Positions 12,386-26,508 of a stretch of DNA of 64,000 nt are shown here, in pieces (within the stretch, counting starts at the first letter, position 1; each line of letters opens with the position of its first letter). The stretch is from Vicugna pacos (taxonomy: Eukaryota > Chordata > Mammalia > Artiodactyla > Camelidae), in the NCBI RefSeq assembly GCF_048564905.1, contig NW_027328740.1, positions 68,328,662 through 68,392,661 of the forward strand, written 5' to 3'. Made by a program: the position numbers and the translations under genes. The notes beneath the pieces are model-generated. The model was not told the origin of the DNA, did no database searches, and was given only the letters and a program-made list of their open reading frames with translations.

Positions 12386-13799
12386 CCCAAAGATGGGCTT
12401 TGGGTGTTTAGTGTTATCGGCATCCCTGAATCTTTGTACCTCTGTGCATGAGTTAGCCCAGAAAGGACAGGGAAAGGAGAGTTACACAGGTGCTCATAGT
12501 CGTGTCTCGGCGACTGTCCACAGAGAGTGCACCGTGATTGGCATTCTTTGTCTTCTGGGCAGTAGATCTATTAGTATAACAGAAATTTTGTCCATTGAGT
12601 TAATCTAGAAACCCTTCCTGCTCTGTTTCTATCCATGCTTGCCATGTGACTGCCTGCCCGTGATTGGGAGATGGAGGAGAAAATGTACTCATGGTTGAAC
12701 TCTGATATTTCAGTCTGGTTCATAGATTCACGTCTTCTGTTACATTAATAAGTTAAGTTTCTGGTTTTCTTGCATCAGTGTGTCGTAAGTTTGGTTAATG
12801 TGAAACCACTACATCGGAGCCCAGGGGTGCTGACGGTATAATTTCTGAGCACGTTGTGGCACTTCTAGCCGTGCAGACCTGGCTGGAGGATTTCCGCCTT
12901 CCTCACTGATTTCCCCCAACAGCAGGGCCCGCTCCCACCCCCGGATGTGAGGTTGGGAGCTCTCTGAGTAGGCCAGTCAGAGGCCAAGTCCACCAATCAG
13001 AAAATGATGAAGTACCTGGAAGTGGGTTTAATAGAAGAAAAGGGCTTCCAGGTAGTCAGATGGGCTGTTCGAAACCATTTGGTGAAAAACTGTCCAGTGT
13101 CTGTGGTTGAGCTGCTTCTTTGCTGTTGAAAAGTCTGGATTAGATGAAGGGATTTTAAAAAGCAGAAAGGAGTGATTTCAGGTGGTACGTCCACACCGGT
13201 GAGAAGTGATGGTTGACCGCCCGTGTGAGGAATAGACAGAGTCTTACAAACTTCATAAAACAGCTTTAAAAGCTCTGCCATCTGAGTGCACTTCGTATGG
13301 GGTCTAGTTCATCACTGGTCGCGCTGTGAGGGCAAGTAACTGACGATGGCAGAAAGGACACGGAGGCATCAAAAAGGTCTCAGTCATTTTCCCTGTTTAA
13401 AGGATGAGGCACAGTGTAATATATTTGAGCTGGTTTCTCACTGAACAATTTTTAGTGTTTTCTGGGAGCCCTCAATGCCCCAAGGTTCCATGCAGCTGGG
13501 TGTCCCCTCAGTGCAGCTCTGTCAACGCTTGCCCTGGGCTTATGCGGTGTCACGGGGAGCAGGACTGTCACTGTCCCCGGCTCCTCCGAGGTTCGTCCCC
13601 TCATCCGCAGAGCCGGGTTTCTCATCCGTGTCTACTTAGTAGGGTTGCTGAGAATCACACTTGATGGTTGTCAGGTGTGATTTGTGGTTGTGTCTGTGAT
13701 TGGCATATAGTCAATATTTGATAGAAACACTTGTTTTTTATTGTAATTGTGGGTCCTAGATTGCAGTGGTTTTAGTCTGCATTTTTTTATACCTTTACT

Positions 13800-13914
13800 C
13801 TTATTTTTAAATATGCACTTATTTTTATTTATTATTTTGGGGGTACTGGGGACTGAAGCCATGACGTTGTGCATGCTAAGCAGGTGGTCTTCAAGTGAGT
13901 AACACCCGCCCTCC
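13800..13914 (-). mobile_element. VIC-type tRNA-derived SINE (camelid-like)
   Basis: Read on the minus strand, this has a tRNA-like head with an A-box-like segment near the CTTAGCATGCACAAC stretch and a B-box-like segment opposite GGGGACTGAAGCC. An A-rich tail follows. This resembles the camelid SINE as I remember it and supports the species call. The copy is diverged. Confidence 0.6.
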
Positions 13915-16900
13915 TTGTCTGCACTTAAAAATAAATATTGCAATAAACAAAATAGCTCTTAAGCACCATCATGGGACCTAGTCTCTGTATAGGCAATTGA
14001 ACACATATACTATTTCAATAAGAATATATGTTGTTTGAACATACATTTCTGAATCTGTTAATGTGCTTAAAGATGATCACAGCTAGTGATAAACACGAGA
14101 CTGGGATCCAGTACTTCTTAGGGTTTGTTTTGCCATCATGGGAAATTACATTCTACAGAGAAGGCTAATTGGGTCTTTTTGATATTTGGATGGTTTAGCA
14201 GATGATCTAGGCTTTCAAAAGCTGACAGTTTTGTATTTTTAACTAACTACAAAGTCATCTTCTAGAAGTTGTAGATCCTAAGCTTGTGAAGTGCCCATTA
14301 ATCCAGGGGGAATATGTCTGTGTCTGTGTGAACGTTTGTGTGTGTGATTTCAGGAAGGTAGAAAGAAGTTCCATATAGACTTCTGATATATTTCTCCTCT
14401 AGTTTAAGCTGTAGGCTTATATTTACACAAATAACTTGATATTCTTTTGTCATTTGGCATATTGGTGGGAATAAGTCATTCTCATAAATGTTTCAGAAGT
14501 GTTGGGGAGCGTGAGCTTAGAAAATGGGAGGAGAAAGGCAGGGAGGCACTTCACACTTTATGCAGGATATGAGAAACAGTAGCTTTTCTTTTCTCTTTTC
14601 TTCTAAAGCAAACTGGTACTGAATTGTAACCTACTATTACATAGAATTGCTTTTCTGTTCAGAGACAAGTGCCTCAGATTTTTCAAGGCAACATGAATGA
14701 TGAAATGTGTTTTAGCAGTTATCTTTAAAAGTAGTTTTATTTTTCAAGTAAAAGGCTATAGCCTGTTCTTTCTTCCAGCAGTACATGAAGTTCTCATTTA
14801 TCCAGGTACATGATCTATGTGCTTAGTTTCTTTGGGTTTTTTGTGTTTTTCAGTGCTTGTTTCATTGTGGTGTGAATGAATGTTTAATATTTCTGGATTT
14901 TGATCTTTAGAACATGCTGATTTATCAGAACTTTTAAAAACCTGATTGTTCTTTGGTCCTTGTTCGGTGGGGCACCCTATTGATTACTGTTGTCTGTTAA
15001 AGAGAGAAATACTTCCTCTAGCCTGCAGATCATTAAGTGAATGGTTTGCAGTGTGCCCTTAAATTTCATTGAATGCATTGAACATGATTGTCCAGTGAAT
15101 TTTGAATTGACTCATAGTAATGACTTTGCTGTGTTTCTGTGGCTTCTGCTTCTCTCCACAAGAGTCTGAATTCTCTGTTGCATTTTGTATATGTGTTCTT
15201 CACAGGGGAGGAAATTCTCATTTTTTACAGAGGTGGGTTTTCCTAACCCCTCTGAATGCCTTCTGTCATTGATACAACAAAAATCTTTTGTTGCAGTGCT
15301 TAATTATTTCATAAACTAGTTTTTGGCTTAATCAGAAACAATGACAGAGTGATAAAAAAAATAGGAAAACCTTCCTTCCTTTGAAAAATAGAAATGAGGT
15401 GGTCAGGCTCACGCATGCGTTGTGCCTGACACACTTACTCTCATGTCATTGTGTGTCATGATTCGGAGATGGAGTTGATTCAGGTTTGTAGATTTTTGTT
15501 TTAACATTTGTGTTGAAGTCTTTCTCCAGGCTGATGTATCCTGTTGGGTTTTTTGAAAGTGTAGAAGGGAAACAAATGCTTTTTTTCTGTTTTCCGGAGG
15601 CCTGAGTTGCTGATGATAAAGAGATGAGGGTTGGCTGAGGAAAAAAGTGATACTCCCTTTACTCCCAGCTGAAATTGATGAACAATGATATCAATTGAGT
15701 GTATCGGTATTTGACCAATAGAAGTTAGCGAGACCAAACTGGCTAGTTATGCTTAAAGGAAAGTACTGAATTCACCTGCAGAATTAGGTGCATTACCAAG
15801 AAGAAGCAGCTTAGAGGAATCAGAGAAATCAGTCCTATGATGAGATATAAAGTGAATATAATATCTTTTTCTTATGAAACTTTTCTACTTTAAGTTGTGT
15901 AGAGCTAAAATTAAGTTTCAAGCACCAGGAGTTAAGAGTGCGTGTGGTTCTGTAGGATCGTTATTCAGGGATGTGCCTAGACCCTGCTAGAGAGGCTGAA
16001 GCTGGCAGGAAAAGGCCTAGAGCCAGGATTTGTCACCCTAGGTTGTCCTCCATAATGGTTCCATGTGGGAGCCCATGATTATGTTAACAAATTTTAACAG
16101 ACCCCAGCTGACTGTCAAATTTAAGAAGAAAAATATATGCTTAGTATCTGCTTTGCAGGCAAGCGCCTGTGCATTCTCACTCCTGTCTCCTTGCCTTAAA
16201 AAGCAGAGACAATGCTTTGCTTTCGTAATTGAGGTTTTAGATAGCACTCTGCTCATTGAAAAGCAATGACCCTGGCCCTCAGCTATAAACGCTGGGCTTG
16301 TGTGCAGTTAGATAGTCTATTATCCCCCAAACAAGGACCTAGCTGGTCTGGTGGTCTGCTTTGTAATTCACATGTCTAAAGAATGTATCTTATTCCCCTC
16401 ACCCCATGACTTACCTAAAGATACACTAAGCCTTTTTACTCATTGTGGATTCTACAATCTCTGTCTCATCCCTTCTTTCCCCAAGTTCCTGAATACTATA
16501 ACACAGCTGCTAATGAATTTTTCCTTTGATTATACACAATAAATATGGGAGCAATTGAGAGGCTCGTGGAGTTGGCTCCCTAATCCCTCTCGCTTTCTCG
16601 ACTTTTCCCACAGAGTTTTGAGTAATCATTCCCTGTAGGTAAGACTCTTGCCCATCGGAACCCACAGTTCCATGTGAGAAGGATGCAGACTTTATCTCTC
16701 CTACCCGAGGGAGTGAGAGTAGAGGATTAAGATCTGCTCCTCCGTGGTCCTTTCCTGCCCCAGGGCCACTCCAGTTCACCTGCAGCCTTCTGGCCTCTGC
16801 TCTCAGGGCCTCTGTCCCTGGACTGACTGCAGTCTTTTCTCCCCTTGTCAACATTTCCTGGGCTTTTTAGAAGTTGGTCTCTTCTCTACAGTACAAAACT

Positions 16901-17429
16901 GGCAGATGTGATTGTGGTCAGCGTGCTGGTGGGCAGTCACTTGGGGACTCCCAGGAGCCATGCTGATTTTGCTGAGTCTTGCATTCGGGGTTACAGAACT
17001 GTCGAGCACCAGAGGAAGTCCATTCACGTGAGACCAGCACAGAATTGCATCATATTCATTTTTTTTTTTGAATTTCCAGTGGAGAAATTATTTGTAGAAA
17101 ACTGTTCCAGATATCTGGCCGCCTGCTTTCCTCACCACCATCTCATTGTTGGCTCTGGTGCTTGTTTTTAAAACCAGGTTTCTTCTCTGGTCATTTGTAT
17201 CAGCTGGGATTGCCGAATCCTTGATCTGCATTTGAAGCAGAATGCTGCTTCTTGATGTCAAGCTGATTTTCCTATTTCTGAATATTTCGTGTACACTCAG
17301 GAACTGTTTCAAATGAAATGCTCATGTCCAATTTCAGTTAACCCCCATTTGCTGATCTGCTTTCATGCTGAGGGCAGTTTCTTCTTCCTCTAATAAAAGT
17401 TAGCAATTTGCATTTACTATTTGAAGCTA

Positions 17430-18540
17430 CTGGCCCGAGGTGCTTTTGTCCTTAACAGTTTTAATACAATTCACCCATTAAAGTGTACAGCGGTTTTTAC
17501 TCTATGCCCAGAATTGTGCATCCCAGTCAATCTTAGAACATTTTCATCCCCCAACAGGAAGACCAAGTATGCACAAGCAGTCATTCCCAACTTCCCCATC
17601 TTCCCCCAGCCCCAGGCAGCCACTCTTCTCTCTCTGTGGGTTTGCCTGTGCTGGACATTTCATGTAAAATGAGTCATTTCATGTAAATGGAACCGTCTAT
17701 TGTGACTAGACTTCTTTCACACTGAGTAACGTTTTCAATGTTTGTCCACGTTGTGGCCTGGGTCAGTACTCTATGCTTTGCTATTGCTGAATTATATTCT
17801 ACTGAATACATGGGCCCCACTGTTTACCCATTCATCAGGTGATAGTCATTTTTGTTGTTTCTGCTTTTTGGCTGTGATGAGTAATGGCGCCGTGAATATT
17901 CCTTTAGGAGTTTTTATGTGGACATTTGTTTTCAGTTCTCTTACGTGTGTGACCAGAGAGCAGAAATGCTGGGTCTTTCATAAACCAAATGTTCAAATCT
18001 CTGAGGACGTGCCAGGGTGTTTTCCAAAGTGGCCACGCTGTGTTATGTCCTCACCAGCAAGGGCTGTGCGCTCAGCTTCCTCTGTGTCCTCATTAGTGCT
18101 TGTTACACTTTTTTTGATTATAACCTATTGTAGTGAGTGTGAAGCGGTTTCTCCTAGTGGTTTTGACTTGATTTCCCTTACAGCTAATGATATTGAACAC
18201 CGTTTGATTGTGCTTATTGGCCATTTGTATATTTTCCTAGAAAAATACCTTTTCGGATCCTTTATCCTCCTTTTAATTGAGTTGCCTTTTTATTGTTGAG
18301 TTGTAGGTTTGTTTTTTTTTTTAATTTGGAGATACAAATTCTTCATCAGATAAATGATTTGAAAAAATTTTCTCCTGTGTGTTGTTTTTTCACTTTCTGG
18401 ATGGTGCCCTTTGAAGCAAAGTTCTAAATTTTGATGAACTCCAATTTATCTCTGTTTTCTTTGTTCCTTGTGCTTTTGGGGTATTATTTAAAATCTGAGT
18501 TATTTTATTTAAACTTGTATATATAAAATAACATAATTTG
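17430..18540 (-). mobile_element. Old L1 fragment, antisense
   Basis: The + strand reads as the reverse complement of an L1 3' half. It includes TACAATTCACCCATTAAAGTG, a piece equivalent to the common 'numbers of troops' L1 region GCTATTGCTGAATTATATTC, TTTACCCATTCATCAGGTG, and near the end AATTTTGATGAACTCCAATT. A 185-codon open frame at 17742-18299 is only the antisense of decayed L1 ORF2. Divergence suggests an old mammalian L1M-type subfamily. Confidence 0.75.
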
Positions 18541-18549
18541 TAGGAACGT

Positions 18550-18720
18550 TCTAGGAGATGGGTGCAGTTGTTCTCCCCAGTCTATGGATAGGAGACTGAG
18601 ATGCAGAAAATTTCACTGAAATATCAGTGTCACAGCTACCCAGTGCTGTGGGAGCTCAGACCCTCATGTTTGTCCCCAGCATCTGTGCTCTTCACCACCA
18701 TGCTCCACTACTGCCTGGAA
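18550..18720 (-). mobile_element. MIR SINE
   Basis: A GGATAGGAGACTGAGATGCAG-like segment and the following TCACAGCTACCCAGTGCTGTG match the reverse complement of MIR. Diverged. Confidence 0.5.
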
Positions 18721-21254
18721 TCATTAATGAAAACGTCTTTCTTTTTTGATTTCTTGTTAGTTTGTTTTCTCATTGGGGACCTCATCTCCTCATTTTCCTT
18801 TCAGATATCAGTGTAGATTTATTTTAGGTCTCATGTAGGCAGAAGCATTGCTGTCAGTTAACTTCTTTATTACTCACTCTCCAGTGATGATTGTTGCTAG
18901 TTGACCTAATCATGTCATGCTTAAGTCTTTCCTGCTCTTGACACTAAAAACAGTCATGACTTACAGAATGCTCAAAGAAGAAAGTACTTGATTGATTTTA
19001 TTTTGCTACCCAATCAAACCAATCAAATATAAACCCCTGTGTTGGCACATAATATAAGCCCTCCAGAATAGGGTCACTGTCTTACTTGTGTTTCATTTGT
19101 TTGGTCACAGTGTCTGGATCGTGCCTTGCTGTCTAGCAGTTTTGTGAGGATACGGTGCTCATGAATCATTGTAGGACAGAATTTTGACCACAGACTCTGT
19201 TGTTCATTTCCCAAGGGATAAGATAATATAGAAATAATGGTCAGATTTATTTTAAAATTAAGCTTGGAACTTTGATAAGAATTCAAATACCATACAGAGA
19301 TCTTTTTCACTGATTTTAGATATATCTTAGACACATTATGGTTACATAGCAGAGTAACTTATCAAGTAGATTTGACAAGACGAATGTAATATTGATTATT
19401 TGTTTTAGTTGAAATATTCCAACTGGGATAAATTAATCAGTGCCCATTATTGAACAAATATGATTGTATTCCTATGCAACATGGGAGCAGACTTCATATG
19501 TTTTTATGTAATATACATGACTGTGTGTTTTAATCTGTCTGTCAGTGTTTATATAGTTTTTCGGCAATTTTGTAACTTTAGAATTCTTCTAAGAAAATCA
19601 CCCCCGTATCTAGTGCCGTTTGTACTGTGTATCCTGTCTTATGCAAGGGATTCCACTGTCCCCTCAGTGAGGAATCTCCTCTCCTTTTGAGTTAGTAGCA
19701 GATTTAAAGGACCTGTGATTTCTAGGCCTTTGCTATCCACGTGTTTGCAGTTGGCTGTCAATCAGGATTTTCCCTTTGAGTTTTCATTGTTCAATTAGAA
19801 TTTTTGAAAATAACTGTTAATGTATTTCACCGGTCTCCCTAGAAACTTGATGTGTTTGTGCTTTTCAGTTTTCAATTTATGAAAATTGTAAATGCACACT
19901 TGTTTTTAAGTTGTCCTTTTTCACTAGATATTTGTTTACCTCTTTAAAGTTAAAATAATTTTCTTCCCAATGAATGAATCGGTGTGCATGTTTTAAAAGA
20001 TACCTTACTTTTTATTTTTCTTATTCTAACAGGTATATTCATTGTACAGAATTTAGAAAATAAGGATAAACACAGTAATAACTTAAAAATGGCCCCTAAT
20101 CTCACCTGGAGATACAGTTGTAAGGTTTGAAATTGAGAATTACAAGTCCTCTCACATTGTTCTTCTTTTTCAAGTACGTTTTGATTACTGAGACCCTCGA
20201 ATTCCCATATGAATTGTAGCAGCAGCTAGTCAGTTACTGCAGAGGAGCCCGCTGGGACTGTGATCGAGACCACGTTGAGTATACGTATCGCTCTGGGGAG
20301 CACTCCCATCCCAAGGGCGCTGTCATCTGATCCAGGAATCTGCGTGGTGTGTCTGTCCAGGTATTTAGGTCTTCTTTATTTTTTTTTCAAGATTGCGTAG
20401 AGTTTACATAGTATTATTTTACATTATTTTTTTGCATTTATACTAAGGACAAGTGTGCAAGGTACCGGGATTCGAATTGTATTATAGCCCCGCCACTTGC
20501 TGACACCATGTATGCTGCGGTCTTTCTTTGCCCTCTGTAAAATCTTGCACAAAATAGGACCTAAGTAACTCTGTCTTTAATGAATGATTATATGATTCTT
20601 GGATGATGCTTGAGAGTCATTGTGATGATTTCTTTTTCCCAGACTTTCCCCTCTTCTTAACTATGCCCTTTATCTTCCTTTCCTCCAGCCTGGGTTTCAG
20701 CCTGCCTGTGTCATTGATTTTCCTTGTCTGTGGACTCTACCTTTCACTATTTCACGATAATGTTACATGTGAGCTGTGGAAACTTGCTAGATATCAAGAA
20801 AGAGCAAATCCATTGCATGCTAGTATTTTTAGATTGTGTTATTGTTTTATCGATTGAAATTAAATTATGCTGAAACCTGAGCCATCCCCTGAGCTCTTTT
20901 CGCCTTCCTACAGGTGATACTGCTCTCGTTGCTGCATGTACCCTTCCCCCAGACTTGGTTTTGGAGTTGAGTAAGTCACCATCAGTGGAGCTCTCTCTTT
21001 AAAAGATGAAGAGAACATTTGCTCCTTCTCCCTGTTTGGGGACTTGGATGAGATGAGGTAACAGATAAAGAATGGAGCCCCACCTCATTCTGACCCCCGC
21101 TGTTTCCGTTCCATTCTCCAGGGGAAAAGAGTACAATTCAACAGTATAAAGATTTTGTGCTAATGAGATAGACAAGGCAACCGATCATTTATTAAATATC
21201 CTTTCATGCCAGAAACAAATGTATTATACACATAAAAAGCACATAAAGCTCGGT

Positions 21255-21370
21255 AGTACTGTGGTTAAAAACGTGGGTCCGAGTTCAAGTCCTGCTCTGG
21301 AGTGACCAGTCCTGTGAGATGGAGAACTGGTAGGTCGGCTTAGCCTCTCCAGGACTGGTTTTCTGTCCTG
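21255..21370 (+). mobile_element. MIR SINE
   Basis: The 5' half of MIR is seen: GTGGTTAAAAACGTGGGTCC, then GTTCAAGTCCTGCTCTGGAG. The 3' half is weak. Confidence 0.5.
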
Positions 21371-22837
21371 CAGAGACGGGGCTCCCTAGGCGTCCCCCCC
21401 GTAGAGGTGCTGTGGGGTGTAAATGAAGCGCGTGGGCAGCCCGAGCACAGCTGCTCGTTCCTCCTATTTGCAGGATCGCATAGCTTTTGCGGTGACGGCT
21501 TTATGACCACCCCGTGTAGACTCTCAGTGCTCCAAAGGGATGCCTTGTGGTTTGGAGATGGGGTTCTCACTTCTGTAAATACCCAAGGATTGTGTTATTG
21601 GGCCGTGCTGATTTGAATCTATTCTTTAGAAAGTACATAGTGTAGATATATTTTTCAAGCATGCATGCTTATTTTCTTTTATTATTTATAGTTCTACCCT
21701 CTCATCTCTTGGTGTGATTTTCATGGAATCCAGGAAACAGTCCTAAGCTACCTGCCTCTTCACACTTCTCGGTGGTGGTTTTCTTCCCTGACTAGAAGAG
21801 GGTTTTGCATAGGAAATTTTCTTTGTTCCCCTTTTCTTGGAGTCTCTCTGTTTGTCTTCCAATCTCTCACTTGTCCATCTGTCCATTTATCTACCCACTC
21901 ATTCTTCTGACTTGTTCCAAATAGCATTTCAGACAGCTTACAGAAGATCAGATACCAAATAAACAGGTGAGAAAATGGGGTCAAGTTCAGACAGTGAGAT
22001 TAGGAGGTGAGCCTGTGTGAGGGTTGCAGGCGTGAGAAACACTCCTCTGCCTTATGACTTATAAGATCGACAGCAGCAGTGTGCCTGAGGCTCCCAGCAG
22101 ACACAGTGAAGCAGGATTTGTGGGAGATGCTCACTGGCTGTGAAATAAATAGGTGGCTTAGGAGAAGCCCAGCCTTTGCAGCTACTAATATTTAGGAGAA
22201 TATTTTGAGTGTCTTCCAAAATCAGAGTATTGCATCTTTTCTTTTTCAGAGTTCTATGTATAGTTGGTTACATTCTATTCCTGGAAATTTCTCCAAAACT
22301 GCTTCCCACGTGAGTCCCATGGCTCGGGAATAGGGTGATTCTGCTCATTGACGGGTGTTGGCCAGAAACAGAAAATGATAGCGTCAAAGGAACCTGGGAT
22401 TTGTCAGTCATGTTTTATCAGTGTTGTAGATTTCAGAAAATGCTTTTAACTTTTCTCTCCATCTGAGGCGGCAGCGTGATCTCTTTCCAGCATCAGGAGC
22501 TCAGGGCCACGGGATGGTGGGGGCTGACTGCACTGCCGTCAAGACAAATAAGGTAGTCACCACAGGCGTGGTAGTTTTACATAGTGCATTTCATGTTCTT
22601 TAATAGGTTTCAACAGGTAGTTAATTAACTGAGTTAATTAACATTTAATAAATATGATGCTTTGTTGAAAAGACAGTTATAGGCAGAATTTAAGTTGTGA
22701 ACACTTTAAAAACCGTTTCATTACTGAAATTTCAGTAGGGAAGATTCTTTATCTTATTTAAGCCTCTCTTTTAAAGTAACAAAGAAACAAGACAGAAAAA
22801 GCAGAGGATTACTTCTGTTCTTCCTCTCGGCTTGCAG

Positions 22838-22958
22838 GTGCCCTCACCCCCAGTGGCATCCATCGAGACACCAGCACTGACACTGTCCGTGCTCAGAACT
22901 GCCTCAGCCCTGAAGACACAACTGACAACTAGAAGGGGGCCACGCCCTGTTACAGCAG
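22838..22958 (+). pseudogene. TRAPPC9: TRAPPC9-like exon 4 relic
   Basis: After an acceptor (CTCGGCTTGCAG) the frame reads GALTPSGI, DTST, RAQNCLSPED. This matches the human GALTTNGI, DTST, RAKNCLSPED region, and further on a degraded stretch corresponds to KEAISYYSK. The exon ends in ACAGCAG before a GT. An in-frame TAG lies where the human protein has the Lys of IIDKYK. Length (121 bp) and phase agree with the exon relic at 29.6 kb. This is the fourth coding-order match on the + strand and shows that the whole 5' gene region, not only exon 2, was copied. Confidence 0.85.
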
Positions 22959-23139
22959 GTGCTCTCACTTTGTGGGTCCTTATGTGACTGTGTGGTGTTA
23001 TTCAGGATCGCCCGTTCTACAATGTGTGACGTTGCTACGGTGTCTCCTAGTTATTTGTTTCCGTAAGTACTCGTGCATGTTTATCAATGTGTTTTACTAG
23101 ACATCTAAAAATGCTTTTTTCAGATGAAAAATAATGTGT

Positions 23140-25450
23140 ATTTAATATAAAAGTCTGAAAAAAGGGTCGAAAGTGTCTATCCTAGTTCCACTACTCAGAG
23201 ATTATAATTAACACTTTTATATCTTTTTTCTGTTCTTTTCATCAGTGTATATTACCTCTGTCATAAAAACGAGCAAGCACTCTGTGCCTGTTAACTGTGT
23301 GGAGACCTCCATTTTCCATTCGGCTTATTACACGTTCTTCTACAATATTCTGTCTCCTCTGGCATGATTTTTAATGACCAGTATAGCATTCTGTCTTGTG
23401 GAGGCATCGTCCATTTTACTTCGGACTAAATAAACTTTTAAATTCCATGTATACGTAACTGAAATACTGAAAAGAGAACTGTGGTGGTACCGAAAGTCCC
23501 CTACATCCCTTCCCCTTTTTTCCTGAGAGTAAAAACTGCTGACAATGTGGTGAATATATTTCATGACCTTTATGCCAATGTCATATATATATACACATAC
23601 ATACATACACGTATATGAGAAATCTATGTATATGTGTGTGTATATATATGCTTTATTGAAAAATAAGACCATACTATATGTTTTCTGCAGCTCGCTTTAT
23701 TCACTCAGGGGTATTTCATAGACGTCCTCCCCCTCCAGACTCACCCGGTCCTTTCAGATAGAGTGGAGGGGTCTCCTGATGTGCAGATTTGGTCTCTTGT
23801 GCAAGGACACCTTTCATGGGAAAGTACTGTGGACAAGGCCTTGGACCACGCCGAAACACCGGAACTTTAGTGCTGAAAGCTCGCCGTGATTTACCACATC
23901 ATTGTCTTGATGGTGGACACTTAAGTTTTCTCCATCTTCCACTGTAAGAAAGGGTGTTTGACTGGCATCCTTCTTGTACAAACATTCCTGTGATCTTGTA
24001 TAAGTATTCCTTTAGTTAAGGTTTCTGGAAATTTAGTCCCTGGATGTGACAATTACATGCATCACAGGCTCTTTCAATTGACTAGGAATTCCTTCTCCAG
24101 TGGGGAATGAAAAGATGTAGAATAACTTATGGAACCAATTCTCTATCGCTCGATATGATTTCACTTCAGCTTTTCTTCCCACCATTGTAAACAGTGCTGT
24201 GTAAATGCTCTGATGAGTACATCTTTTTGAACTGATTTTTTTCTAAATGAAACGATTCCTAAAAGTGGAGTTCAGTCTGTGTGTACAAAAGTTTTTCAGA
24301 GTTTACATATCCATTTACATGTCATCCTCCAAAAAGATCGCTCACAGTTTGTTCTCTCAAAGATGGACACTAGCTAGAATATCTTTTAAAAATATTTGCC
24401 AATATGATGAGCAAAAGTGCTTTTTCATTGTTTTAGTTTGCACTTGATGGCCAGTGATGTATTAAGCATTTTTCACTCATTAGCCATTTGACTTTTAAAA
24501 AGTGAATGATCCCTTTTGTCCTTTGCACACATTTAAGTGAGGGAGCTTCTTGTTGCTTTGTGACAGCTCTTTGTTGGTTATGAACATTAACCCCATGTCT
24601 TCATCAACATGTATCACAGAGCTTTTTCTTGTAATTTCTAGCCTTTCATTTTGTTCAGTAGGTTCATTTTTATTGTGGCCCAAACTAATCTTAAGGTAGT
24701 AATTGTCTTCTTTTTGGGTTTTATCCTTGATATTATTCTTAGAAATACTTTCTTATAATGTTATAAAGCTCTTGTGTAGATTTTTTTAATCTCTAAGTTG
24801 GAGATGATAATGGTACTTGTTATACTGAGGAGAAGTTGAATTAATATGAGCAAAGGATTGTATTTGCTGTTATTAGTACTTTCTAATATTTACATCACTA
24901 TCTGGAATTTTTCTTGTTGTCATAATGACTGGAATAGAATTTGTTTTTTCCAGGGGATTCTCTGATTGTCCCAAGACAATTATTGAATTCATACTTTGCT
25001 CTTTGATTTGAAATCCCACCTGTAAAAAATACTTATGTACACTAGAGTCTCTTTTTGAGAACACGGTTAATTTCTGTCAATCTTACGTTCTTACTCCAGC
25101 ACTATATCTTACATATTGTAAAAACTTATTTAATATCTGACAGCACAATTTTTTTTATTTTTTTCCATCCCTAATTTTCTTGGCTAGTATTATGACTTTA
25201 TTATTCCTGAAGAATTCTAAACTACTTTTTTCTAGTTAAAAAAAAAAACAGATAAGCGTTGTCATGGGATTATTTAGTAAGTTTTGAATTATCTTTAGGA
25301 GAACGTACATCTTTACAAAACTGCTTTCCTCCATCCAATATGTTGATGTCTCTACATTCACACCTCTTACTTCACCCCTCAGTACATTCCTGTACTTTCT
25401 GCATGTACAACATGGGCATTGTTTTTGAGTTTATTCCAGATTATTGTTGA
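23140..25450 (-). mobile_element. Old, broken-up L1 sequence, antisense
   Basis: Several pieces read as the reverse complement of old L1. At 24080-24480 the order is ATTGTAAACAGTGCTGTGTA, then TTCCTAAAAGTGGAGTTCAG, then TTTGCCAATATGATGAGCAA and TAGCCATTTGACTTTTAAAA. At 25290-25440 there is a GAGAACGTACATCTTTACA segment equivalent to the L1 region before ORF2's end. A short AT-rich stretch at 23580-23660 is simple repeat. The pieces may come from one decayed element or from more than one. Confidence 0.6.
23582..23655 (+). repeat. AT/ACAT-rich simple repeat
   Basis: Short (TA)n, (CATA)n and (TG)n runs follow each other. They are imperfect and have no other content. Confidence 0.8.
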
Positions 25451-26019
25451 TGTTTTTGTTAATTTTGTAAGTGAGAATTTTTTACTCTTATGTTTTTTAA
25501 CTGTTAAAACTGACACCTAGGAAGGCAGATTCGGTTTGTGAATACTCACTTTGTAACTTCTCATTTAAACTTGTAAGTATTAAGTACTTGTTACAGAATC
25601 CTTTCTTTTCTGTTTTTAAAAATTTGTAAGATTCTCAAAATGGTCATAGCTAAGTAGTATAGGTGGGGAGACAGATGGAGAGAGGTAGTGTGGCTCATGT
25701 ACAAACTGTGAGCACTTTCATGGCTGCCTTTACACTGGAAAAGCCGCTGAAGAGTCCAGGTTAAGCCAGGGATGGCTTTGGATGCACTTAAAAGCCAGCT
25801 TTCCTGCCTGTATGGTGAAGACTGGTGGGCGTGGCAGGTAGATTATCAAGGTCGATTGGAGGTTATTGGCTGCACAGATTGCTGTGTCTGTGTGAACTGG
25901 AGACCATCGCCATGGGAAATGCTTGGTGCCAGGATCAGTGCAGAGGAGCTGGGGAGCCTGTGTGTTAAGGATTTTCAAACCATGGGAGTGGGAAGATCAG
26001 ACTCTGCATTCAGATCTGA

Positions 26020-26170
26020 GTTTGAATTCATCCTCTTTAGTTTACTGGTTCTCTGACTTTTGTCAAGTTATATACCCTCTTTCAATTCTTGTTTTCCTGT
26101 CTCTCAAAATAGGAGAATTACTGCCTGCTGCTAGAGTGTTTGATCAGGGTAAATAATTTATGTCTATAAG
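26020..26170 (+). mobile_element. MIR SINE
   Basis: GAGTTTGAATTCATCCTCTT, then a TTCTCTGACTTTTGTCAAGT-like segment and CCTGTCTCTCAAAATAGGAG, follow MIR order in + orientation. Confidence 0.6.
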
Positions 26171-26508
26171 ATGCCATGTACAGTCACAAGCTCAGTGAGA
26201 AATGGGCTGTCGCCTCTTCTTCTACAACTCAGTGCTTGACAAGACATGGGGGAAAGCTGGTCCCTAATTTGTGTGTGATGCAAGTAGGAACAAAATTAAT
26301 GTCTTGCCTTTCCTTAGCAGTATTCTTACTCCTTTGCTTCATTTACTTCTTTCCTCCTTTACTTTCCCCTTTCCCCTCCTCCACCAAGACAGCCTGAGAC
26401 TCTCTCAGAACACTAGATTCAAATTACTTTAAAGGTTGTCTCATCCTCATGAAATGAGAGTAACATAAAAAAATCTGTACACATCCCAGAATACATTGTA
26501 TTTGATTT

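Larger units (their letters stand above)
9404..22837 (+). other. Former TRAPPC9 intron between exon 3 and exon 4 relics
   Basis: This AT-rich stretch of 13.4 kb has no supported gene. It holds MIRs near 9.7, 11.2, 12.3, 18.6 and 21.3 kb, a VIC-type SINE near 13.85 kb and an old L1 at 17.4-18.5 kb. The human protein has about 45 further residues (from AALEGL to NRHRP) encoded between these two exons. I looked for that exon here and did not find it, so it is deleted or too decayed to see. Confidence 0.6.

Noticed and set aside
17742-18299. 185-codon open frame on the + strand with hydrophobic segments
   Set aside because: It is the antisense of an old L1 fragment. Consensus L1 motifs are readable in reverse across it.
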